From positions 1 to 28,628 of IMG/VR virus record IMGVR_UViG_3300046820_000717: 28,628 nt of DNA; one strand, 5' to 3'. The translations under genes and the position numbers were made by a program. The stretch's first letter is position 1. Every line of letters starts with the position of its first letter. The notes under the pieces were generated by a model, which ran no database searches, was not told the origin of the DNA, and saw only the letters and a list, made by a program, of their open reading frames with translations. The stretch is from a virus. Shown in pieces: positions 20,660 to 27,078 of the stretch.

Positions 20660-21866
20660 TTACCACGGATTTAGAGATTGATTTTGCTACGGCATCAACT
20701 AGAGGATCAGCAGAGACATGTCTTGGCTTATCTTCTGGGATTTCGACGCCTTCTTCTAGGGCAGTTTTTTCGGCTGGTTTGACAGATGAAGGAGCATATG
20801 CCTCTTTCAACGTAGACAACTTCTCAGCGAATTCTTCCTCAGAAGTAAACTCCACACTCTCTGCGAGTGACTTAAGTTTTGCTGCCTGAGTCTGCGTTAG
20901 GCCTTCGCAAACTGTTTGCACGGCCTGGATTTTCTTTGCTTCATTGATTTCTTTTTTGAACTCAATGTTGCGCTGAATTTCTTCGTTTAGACGATCTTCC
21001 AGTTCTTCAACTTTGTCAGCCATTTCCTGAACAACGTCAACTTTTTCTTCTGGAATATCGATATAGTGTTCTGCGAATAGATTGCGTAGACCACCGATGA
21101 AATCTTCAACGATTTCGGCACGTAGACCTGTGTCGATTGCTAGTTGATTTTCTTTCATCCATTCTTCTACCATGTAGTTTAGGTAGTCATCAATCTTTGT
21201 TGCGTAATCTTCTTTCAATTCTTCAACTGCGGCATCAAATTGTTCCTGTAGTTGAGATTGAACTTCTTCAGCAATTTCTTCTACACGAGAAATAACTGCT
21301 GCTTCGAAAATTGTGGTAGCTTTCTTGACGAATTCTTCGGAAAGGTTTTCACCTTGCATCAAAGCGTCAATGTCTTCCTTAAGAGCGTCTTTTTTGACCA
21401 TACCCTTAATCATTTTCTTATCTTCTTTTTCATCTTCGTGGCCTTCTTCTTTTTCTTCGGCAAAGACTTCTTCGTCAGATTCGACTTCTTCGTTCTTTTG
21501 ACCGCCGTAAGATTGGAATGTGGCACCTGGATTCTTTTGCATCAACTGCTTACCTGGCTTACCTTCTGGGTCACCCTGATCGGCAGCATTATCTTCAGCA
21601 GGTTGCTTCTGCAACTTCTTCATTGGCTCAGCACCTACTGGAGGTGTAGCACCTGGAGGTGTAGCTGTTGGTGAACCTTTGGTTGCTTGTGGAGCACCGT
21701 CTGTAGTCTTAGTGACTTCAGTGCCGATATCTCCAACTTCTTTTTGTCCTGGAACAATAGAAGTTGTAAGGCGTTGAGATGACATGTCACCTCTTGAACG
21801 TCCTGTGGCGATGCTCTTGTTTAGAATATCAGCGGCAGCCTCGGACAGATTGAACTTTTTAACCAT
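20655..21866 (-). CDS. 22: Prohead scaffolding core protein gp22
   Basis: 403-residue acidic, largely helical scaffold that fills the prohead and is cut by gp21. The N-terminus LSEAAADILNKS contains a candidate LSE-A cut site (Glu 9). Residues 45-160 are low-complexity: Thr/Pro/Gly-rich (ATPPGATPPVGA), then very acidic with EEVESDEEVFAEEKEE. The rest is coiled coil with many LxE and IxE sequences open to protease, such as VEELEDRLNEEIQ. T4 gp22 has 269 residues, so the extended N-terminal linker is the main difference. It sits between 21 and 23, as in T4. Confidence 0.9.
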   Translation of the reverse strand: MVKKFNLSEAAADILNKSIATGRSRGDMSSQRLTTSIVPGQKEVGDIGTEVTKTTDGAPQATKGSPTATPPGATPPVGAEPMKKLQKQPAEDNAADQGDPEGKPGKQLMQKNPGATFQSYGGQKNEEVESDEEVFAEEKEEGHEDEKEDKKMIKGMVKKDALKEDIDALMQGENLSEEFVKKATTIFEAAVISRVEEIAEEVQSQLQEQFDAAVEELKEDYATKIDDYLNYMVEEWMKENQLAIDTGLRAEIVEDFIGGLRNLFAEHYIDIPEEKVDVVQEMADKVEELEDRLNEEIQRNIEFKKEINEAKKIQAVQTVCEGLTQTQAAKLKSLAESVEFTSEEEFAEKLSTLKEAYAPSSVKPAEKTALEEGVEIPEDKPRHVSADPLVDAVAKSISKSVVK

Positions 21867-21896
21867 TTTGAAAATCTCCTTGGTTTGGTATGTTGG

Positions 21897-21904
21897 TATT
21901 TATA
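21897..21904 (-). promoter_or_regulatory. Late promoter TATAAATA upstream of gene 22
   Basis: Perfect T4 late consensus TATAAATA on the minus strand, 31-38 bases before the gp22 ATG and followed by a good AAGGAGA ribosome site. It is the best late promoter in the window. Confidence 0.8.
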
Positions 21905-21906
21905 TA

Positions 21907-22551
21907 TTAAAGTTTTTTCAGGAAGTTTTCGAAAATTTGCAAACTAACTGTTTCGATTTCTTTACGAGAAGCCTTTCTAACTTGTTGAATTGCTTCTTCA
22001 AGATGTACTTCAGTCCATTTGCCGTCTACTAGCATCCATTCTTTTCCTTCCATAATACCTTGTACAAATGCACCAGGTGCGGAAGGATCAGCTACAATAT
22101 CTGCCGCTGTGGCCAGATAGAAATCGGGTTGAACAACGTTAACGCCGTTGACCATTTTTAGAGAACCCATACCTCTTGACGAAACACCTAACTGTGCGCC
22201 GCCTTCAATAAGGTTTCTTGCAATGTTACCCATTGGCGTATCAAGAATCTTTGCTTTGCCAATCCATTGAGTACCGTCCTCACGCAATGAAGTAATCATA
22301 TGTGATACACGGTCTAAATTGATTGTTGGTGAATCAGGATGACCCAACTCTCCAAAAGCACGGTTCTTATTGATATATTCTTCGTTATAACGAGAGACTT
22401 CTTTACGCATTGTGTTATATTCGTAAAGTCTTCCGTTACGGTTTTTTCTTTCCGCAACCAAAAAAGGTCCTTCAATATGAAGAACTTTTTTTCCTCCGGA
22501 ATCTTCGGTAATATAACTTACCGTTTCTGTAATTTCTTTGATGAGTTTCAT
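21907..22551 (-). CDS. 21: Prohead maturation protease gp21
   Basis: Serine protease that degrades the scaffold and trims gp23 during head maturation. The 214-residue size equals T4 gp21 (212). Catalytic blocks are RAFGELGHPDSP (His 71) and LGVSSRGMG (Ser in the 122-127 motif), with KILDTPMGNIARNL between them as in the herpesvirus-like U9/S77 family. The N-terminus MKLIKEITETVSYITED resembles other marine T4-like phage versions. It overlaps the upstream gene by ATGA and lies 40 bases before gene 22. Confidence 0.95.
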   Translation of the reverse strand: MKLIKEITETVSYITEDSGGKKVLHIEGPFLVAERKNRNGRLYEYNTMRKEVSRYNEEYINKNRAFGELGHPDSPTINLDRVSHMITSLREDGTQWIGKAKILDTPMGNIARNLIEGGAQLGVSSRGMGSLKMVNGVNVVQPDFYLATAADIVADPSAPGAFVQGIMEGKEWMLVDGKWTEVHLEEAIQQVRKASRKEIETVSLQIFENFLKKL

Positions 22552-22970
22552 CTTACACCAAGTGCCCTTCTTTTTCTTAATGAAATCTTTCTCTTGCGGA
22601 GAATTTGACTCATTTTGCCCCTACGTTTAAACTTAGCCCTTCTTGCACCCATTTTGCGGTTTCTGAGTTCACGTGATGACATTCTAACCAGTTTACCACT
22701 TCGAAAAGTATATCCTTTTACAGCAGACACTTTCCTTCTTCTTTGAACTTTTCCACCACGAATACGAACTCGAACGACTTTCGCTCTACCCATACGCATA
22801 ACATTACTGGACTCTTCCAAATAAGGAGGAGCACCTTCTTCAAAATAATCGGCAACTATTTCCTGTTTTCTTACTTCTAATTTTTCTTCAAACAGTTGCT
22901 CGATTTTTTGTTCCATTAACTCTCTGGCTTTTACTAAATCACCAGAGAGCAATGCTTCAACTAAAGTCAT
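22548..22970 (-). CDS. gp67-like prohead core protein with basic tail
   Basis: 140-residue two-part protein. Residues 1-45 (MTLVEALLSGDLVKARELM, then EQLFEEKLEVRKQEI) resemble the short gp67 prohead core type of T4-like phages. From about residue 58 the chain is extremely basic, with blocks RMGRAKVVRVRIRGGKVQRR, FRSGKLVRMSSRELRNRK and KFKRRGKMSQILRKRK. Such a tail may pair with the acidic gp22 scaffold or with packaged DNA. Position beside 21 and 22 agrees with a head role. The gp67 assignment is moderate; the basic tail is a direct observation. A stable signal or membrane segment is absent. Confidence 0.65.
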   Translation of the reverse strand: MTLVEALLSGDLVKARELMEQKIEQLFEEKLEVRKQEIVADYFEEGAPPYLEESSNVMRMGRAKVVRVRIRGGKVQRRRKVSAVKGYTFRSGKLVRMSSRELRNRKMGARRAKFKRRGKMSQILRKRKISLRKRRALGVR

Positions 22971-23503
22971 TATGGAGTTAGACCGTAAGGAGGATAGTTG
23001 AACGCAGCAGGATCATTAAACTGACCACGCTGATAATGTGCGTTATCTTTACGTAGTTCCAAAATGATTGTATAACTGTCGCCTGCGCCCATGCCTCTTG
23101 TAATGATACCAATGTTACCATTAGAGCCTGCTGCACCTGCTGTAGGATTTGGAATCGTAATCCAATTACCTGCGCCATCATACTCACCGTTTGCATTCAA
23201 ATAGAAAATAGTATTTGATGATGTTGCAGACCAAAATAACTCTACGTCAGTATTAGCATTACCTGGTGTGTCGTACCACATTCTGTTTACAGATAAACCG
23301 TAATATGGGAGTGTTGTGTTTGCTGAACCGCCCCATACGTTTGCAACTGGGAATCCGTTGGTTGCCAATGCACCATACAATGTGTTAGCAACGATACGTG
23401 CAGCATTTGATTCTTGACCTGTACCATCAAATCTAGCTGTCAGTTTAATAACTGCATGTTGTGTATCGTCTTTTAATACGTTAATTCCATATACGTTTGC
23501 CAT
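22970..23503 (-). CDS. Conserved virion structural protein, 177 aa
   Basis: I do not recognise a named family. 177-residue, beta-rich protein, low in charge and rich in Gly, Asn and Ala, starting MANVYGINVLKDDTQHAVIK, continuing RFDGTGQESNAARIVANTLYG and containing YDTPGNANTDVELFWSATSS and GNWITIPNPTAG. Composition and neighbours suggest a structural (decoration or head-tail) protein. A GGAATAA ribosome site precedes the ATG at 23503, and the stop abuts the basic gp67-like gene. No catalytic motif or signal peptide is seen. Confidence 0.7.
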   Translation of the reverse strand: MANVYGINVLKDDTQHAVIKLTARFDGTGQESNAARIVANTLYGALATNGFPVANVWGGSANTTLPYYGLSVNRMWYDTPGNANTDVELFWSATSSNTIFYLNANGEYDGAGNWITIPNPTAGAAGSNGNIGIITRGMGAGDSYTIILELRKDNAHYQRGQFNDPAAFNYPPYGLTP

Positions 23504-23505
23504 TT

Positions 23506-24216
23506 TTATTCCTTAGAAAACTTTACTATAGCCTGGAAATGTTTTGAACTAGCTTCTAGCATGTCTGCCAATTTAGCTTTGTTCGCTTCGTTAATTTTTT
23601 TATAAACGTCCATTATCTGTGTTGCAATTTTTGGAGTAATTTCAGAAGTTGATCCGTCTAGATGTTCAACAGTCATAGATTGATTGTTCTCTTTGATCTG
23701 TTTAATTTTGTCTAGAACAGTTTCTTCATTTGCAGACCATTGCATATCTTCATAGGGTACAGTTACATACCTATTGATTTTATCAACATAATAAAGTGCA
23801 ACTCGTTGACCGTTAGGGAACTGGCGAACAGATTTTCTACGCATAATCAAAACGGCAGGAGGATCCAGTTCTTTACCTTCTACTAATTTACCTTCATAAA
23901 CTGGATAAGAAGTGGCTTTTAATGCCATAGAACCAGATTTAATTTTCTTCATAACAGGATCATGTTCACACATTTCCTGCCCTGCTGCATGACGGCGTTG
24001 AACGTCATTGAATTTGTCTATATATGGTGACAAATATTCCGGATGATTTGCATGAAACAGAATGTGTGCAGCATAATCACCCATGTCTACCATACCACGC
24101 TTTTGAATGTCCAAGTGTTGATGCAACTCGGAAGGCGAAAGTATACCGTCTTGGTTCACATCCGGTGAACCATCTTCTTCTATCTTAGACTGTATAAAAT
24201 CTTTTAAACTTTTCAT
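23506..24216 (-). CDS. EF-hand-containing structural candidate, 236 aa
   Basis: Unknown protein with a single clear EF-hand loop near the N-terminus: D-V-N-Q-D-G-I-L-S-P-S-E (about 19-30), with acidic or polar residues at 1, 3, 5, 9 and 12 and the glycine at 6. It is followed by HLDIQKRGMVDMGDYAAHIL. The middle (PAVLIMRRKSVRQFPNGQRVALYYVDK) is beta-rich and the C-terminus is helical. No signal peptide is seen. It sits among head genes and overlaps the upstream 73-aa protein by four bases. A single calcium site could stabilise assembly or sense calcium at infection; that role is speculation. Confidence 0.7.
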   Translation of the reverse strand: MKSLKDFIQSKIEEDGSPDVNQDGILSPSELHQHLDIQKRGMVDMGDYAAHILFHANHPEYLSPYIDKFNDVQRRHAAGQEMCEHDPVMKKIKSGSMALKATSYPVYEGKLVEGKELDPPAVLIMRRKSVRQFPNGQRVALYYVDKINRYVTVPYEDMQWSANEETVLDKIKQIKENNQSMTVEHLDGSTSEITPKIATQIMDVYKKINEANKAKLADMLEASSKHFQAIVKFSKE

Positions 24217-24434
24217 TCTTCGCTTTGTGGTTCTTCGACCTCTGAGTTATCTTCGAATTCGGCCTGCTCAATACCTTTCGCACCGTTCACTAGGTTCTGT
24301 GCGATGTATTGTTTTCTTTGTTCCAATGCATCAAAAATTTTATCATTAATTGCATCATACAATGCATCTCTCATGCCTGACACATTATCATTAAATGCAT
24401 GATTGACCACATTTTGCACGTTTTCATCTTCCAT
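24213..24434 (-). CDS. Small acidic gp67-like/prohead core candidate
   Basis: 73 residues from the ATG at 24434, chosen over a TTG four codons earlier because GGAG lies six bases before it. The protein is helical, with RDALYDAINDKIFDALEQRK (about 21-40) followed by an acidic tail DNSEVEEPQSEE. The helix resembles small prohead-core or scaffold-interaction proteins of T4-like phages, and it opens the head operon. It overlaps the EF-hand gene. Function is inferred from position. Confidence 0.6.
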   Translation of the reverse strand: MEDENVQNVVNHAFNDNVSGMRDALYDAINDKIFDALEQRKQYIAQNLVNGAKGIEQAEFEDNSEVEEPQSEE

Positions 24435-24465
24435 TTTAATCTCCAATTATAATATTAGCAATTAG

Positions 24466-24473
24466 TATTTATG
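24466..24473 (-). promoter_or_regulatory. Late promoter CATAAATA before the head operon
   Basis: NATAAATA-type octamer on the minus strand, 32-39 bases before the ATG at 24434. It probably starts the head-gene message (73-aa protein onward). Confidence 0.6.
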
Positions 24474-24478
24474 TTTAT

Positions 24479-24493
24479 TTTATTGTCAATAAA
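24479..24493 (-). repeat. Perfect inverted repeat after the jelly-roll gene
   Basis: TTTATTG-T-CAATAAA is a 15-base palindrome directly after the stop of the jelly-roll gene. In RNA it is a short AU hairpin without a U-tract. The minus strand also contains TTGACA here, a possible -35 without a convincing -10. Confidence 0.4.
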
Positions 24494-24494
24494 T

Positions 24495-25394
24495 TTATAA
24501 TTCGGTCGTATATGCGTCTTCGGGGAACGCAACCGAAATATCAATAAGCGGATCTATTGCACAATACATAACTTTCAAAACTTCTGGATTCACAAGTATG
24601 TCCGTATTGTTAATAACTTCAAATACGGGTCCAGTTAAAGGATCAGCTAGACCTGATGATGTTGCAAGATTTTGCACCTCATTTGTTGTCAAGACTCTAT
24701 TGAACAGGCATACATGACCCATTGTAAAAAGATTTGTATTTGATGCCATACTAAATACTGAGTAATTGCCCAATGAAAAAACAGCAGCAGCGGATGTTCC
24801 TCCAGCAGGGTTATTGGTATAAGTATTTGTGGATATCAATCTACCATTAATATAAAGTAATATTGTTTTTGTAGCCGAGTCTCTTACGGTGGTAATCTGC
24901 CACGATGTAGTATCAATTAAAGATGAGTTAAGGTATCTAAGGTCGAGTATCGATGAAATATCTACCTGTTCATTTGTACCTCCAGAATATTCCCAGAGAT
25001 AGGTAAAATTTGAAGATGACGGATTAAAAATATGTTGTAAAAGAAAGTTTGTGGCAAGAGTTTCACCAACTGCACCAAATGCGATAGGATACAATAAAGT
25101 GCTGCTTATCGGGTTATTGAATTTAATGATATATGAAATAGACAGTGTTTCTAATGCTCCCGATATATTACCTCTAGTTGCATTTGCTGAAGAACCGGAT
25201 CCAAACTGTAAAAAGCTGGTGTTATCGTTTGGAATTAATTGTTGTCCAGCTGGTGTGAAAGTTCCAGAAGCAATCATTGGTCCAACCGTACTCGATCCCA
25301 ACTGTGCAAATGATGATCCAGAAGTCTCATCAAGTGGCCAATACACCAAAGGTGATAGCGACAGAATATTGGTTTTAAGTGCTTGACTGGACAT
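24495..25394 (-). CDS. LamG/jelly-roll structural protein
   Basis: 299 residues. The layout matches a concanavalin A/LamG-type jelly roll of the phage adhesin kind: SPLVYWPLDETSGS (about 14-27) at the start, a central set of strands, and the classic W-Q-I-T-T-V-R-D-S-A-T-K-T-I-L-L-Y-I-N-G-R block near residue 165, with HVCLFNRVLTTNEVQNL at the end. Such domains commonly bind carbohydrate. A short C-terminal part after GLADPLTGPVFE (about 255-299) is separate. It lies downstream of the collagen-like fibre cluster, so a host-attachment or fibre-accessory role is likely. No chaperone motif is evident. Confidence 0.75.
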   Translation of the reverse strand: MSSQALKTNILSLSPLVYWPLDETSGSSFAQLGSSTVGPMIASGTFTPAGQQLIPNDNTSFLQFGSGSSANATRGNISGALETLSISYIIKFNNPISSTLLYPIAFGAVGETLATNFLLQHIFNPSSSNFTYLWEYSGGTNEQVDISSILDLRYLNSSLIDTTSWQITTVRDSATKTILLYINGRLISTNTYTNNPAGGTSAAAVFSLGNYSVFSMASNTNLFTMGHVCLFNRVLTTNEVQNLATSSGLADPLTGPVFEVINNTDILVNPEVLKVMYCAIDPLIDISVAFPEDAYTTEL

Positions 25395-25396
25395 AT

Positions 25397-26425
25397 TTAA
25401 TATTGCATTGCAACACCAAAGCCGGCGCCAGCATTAAAGAATGTGTAAGTGTCTCCATTAATATCAACAGAGTCTCCACTGACACCAATTTGAGGTGCAG
25501 TCAAATAGATAGGAACTACACCAGTAACGTATTGAACTGGGTAACCAAGCCAACCAATCTGAAAGGATAATGGAGAAACTTGGTATTTTGGCATTCCGTT
25601 AGTTGTGATTGTTGTTTGCCTAAAGTCTGCTGCGTTGTGGAAATATGAACCGGTATTACGTGTTCCGCCAGATGTTATATCTAACGTGCCAAAGAATGTA
25701 CCATTCGAAACGTTATTAACAGCAAATGCTGCACCCATAAAAGCACCAGTTGTTGCAGTAGATGCAATAACTGGTATTATATTCGTACCTCTTGCGAGGT
25801 TGCTAGTGTCACAGTGACAGTATTGAATGACTGGGGCTTCATTATAAAATCTATGTACATCTGTCATTGTAGTTTCGAAAATGGAAGAGATTCCACGACC
25901 CTCATTGATGATTGTGATATGTCTTGGATTAGCGATCAGATGAATAATATCTCCGGCAGCAACTCTAATCGAATTGTAAGTGCCGACTGTTGACGTAGCT
26001 GCTGCGTTATAGGTATATCTTGGACCTTCATTGGTAGCAACTCCAAGAGAATCTACCGATTCTGCTCCGGTCAATTGAAACAATCTATTCGTATTCGTTG
26101 CTGCGTTTCTCCAAGTAAGAGTTAGTATTGCATATTTTAGTGCGCTTCCTTCCAAACATGGAGCCGAAAATGCAAAGTTGAAGTTTGTGTCGTTGGTGTA
26201 TGTTACGCCTGTACCAACAGAAGCAATGGTCGGTCTATCTTGTGAAGATGTGCTTCCGACATAACTCCATCCAGATGCTGTGTTATCAACAATGATTGAG
26301 TTGACTGCATCAAATGCTCCAAGCAAAGACAGTGAAGGTGAAGAAGAAACTATTAACCTTGCAATGTCTCGCATTGCTTGATGTGCAATTAAAGCTGTGG
26401 AGCCTACGACTAATTTTGCATACAT
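25397..26425 (-). CDS. Virion structural protein, 342 aa
   Basis: No recognised family. Beta-rich, Ser/Thr/Asn/Gly-rich, low-charge protein starting MYAKLVVGSTALIAHQAMRD. It includes YTNDTNFNFAFSAPCLEGSA and a later GDIIHLIANPRHITIINEGR, and ends YTFFNAGAGFGVAMQY. The composition, size and place between the jelly-roll and fibre genes suggest a tail or baseplate fibre component. The ATG overlaps the stop of the 62-aa gene. No enzymatic motif, signal peptide or membrane span is visible. Confidence 0.75.
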   Translation of the reverse strand: MYAKLVVGSTALIAHQAMRDIARLIVSSSPSLSLLGAFDAVNSIIVDNTASGWSYVGSTSSQDRPTIASVGTGVTYTNDTNFNFAFSAPCLEGSALKYAILTLTWRNAATNTNRLFQLTGAESVDSLGVATNEGPRYTYNAAATSTVGTYNSIRVAAGDIIHLIANPRHITIINEGRGISSIFETTMTDVHRFYNEAPVIQYCHCDTSNLARGTNIIPVIASTATTGAFMGAAFAVNNVSNGTFFGTLDITSGGTRNTGSYFHNAADFRQTTITTNGMPKYQVSPLSFQIGWLGYPVQYVTGVVPIYLTAPQIGVSGDSVDINGDTYTFFNAGAGFGVAMQY

Positions 26426-26613
26426 TATTCGGGTTCCTTTGCATACATAAGTTCTACTCTAACATCATTAGAAGTTTCTTCAGAAACAAAGTATATTTCA
26501 TTCTGTACAATTATGTAATTTACCGGTATTCCGAGTTCGGATAAACGATCTCTGTTTCCATTGAATCTATAAATGTTGTTGTTTCCGAAATGATCTTTTA
26601 CTATTTGTTCCAT
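26425..26613 (-). CDS. Small hypothetical protein, 62 aa
   Basis: Unrecognised 62-residue acidic protein: MEQIVKDHFGNNNIYRFNGN, then a beta stretch NYIIVQNEIYFVSEET, and a final VRVELMYAKEPE. It lies between two structural genes and overlaps the next ATG by one base. Possibly a small structural or assembly partner; nothing else can be said. Confidence 0.6.
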   Translation of the reverse strand: MEQIVKDHFGNNNIYRFNGNRDRLSELGIPVNYIIVQNEIYFVSEETSNDVRVELMYAKEPE

Positions 26614-26618
26614 AATTA

Positions 26619-27077
26619 TTATCCAGTGTAGTGTGCAACTGTTATTGTGAGGCCTGCGCCTGCGTATATGCTACCAATACTAACTATGTCGAAAAAAAGA
26701 GAATTTCCTTCAGGTATTGATACCGGTAAATTGTGTGTACTTCTTAGTGTACCAACAGGTAAAGTAAGTGTTGAACCCACAACGGAAGAAGTTTGATAAT
26801 TTAATCCTTGTTTAACAACAACTTGAATACCGGATCCTCTTGATACTTTTGAGATAGAAAGTATAATTTGTGTTACAGAGGCTCCTGCTATAAAAAACAT
26901 ACCTTTGCCGCCAACATTTACTGTTGGTCTGATTACAGAATTACCGCCAGTTATTGATCTTGTCGTTAGTCTATTTCCTGCTATAACGTTCACAGAATTT
27001 GATGTGTTAATCGAGGACACATTTCTTAAAATTGTTCCAACTGTTGCATCAATCAATACACTTCTGGTTCTTTGCAT
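26619..27077 (-). CDS. Small beta-rich structural protein, 152 aa
   Basis: Unrecognised family. Neutral to basic beta-strand protein starting MQRTRSVLIDATVGTILRNV and ending GLTITVAHYTG. Many Thr, Ser, Gly and Val, no cysteine and no motif. A GAGGTG ribosome site lies before the ATG at 27077, and the fibre stop is two bases upstream. Probably a fibre or baseplate component, from context. Confidence 0.7.
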   Translation of the reverse strand: MQRTRSVLIDATVGTILRNVSSINTSNSVNVIAGNRLTTRSITGGNSVIRPTVNVGGKGMFFIAGASVTQIILSISKVSRGSGIQVVVKQGLNYQTSSVVGSTLTLPVGTLRSTHNLPVSIPEGNSLFFDIVSIGSIYAGAGLTITVAHYTG

Positions 27078-27078
27078 A

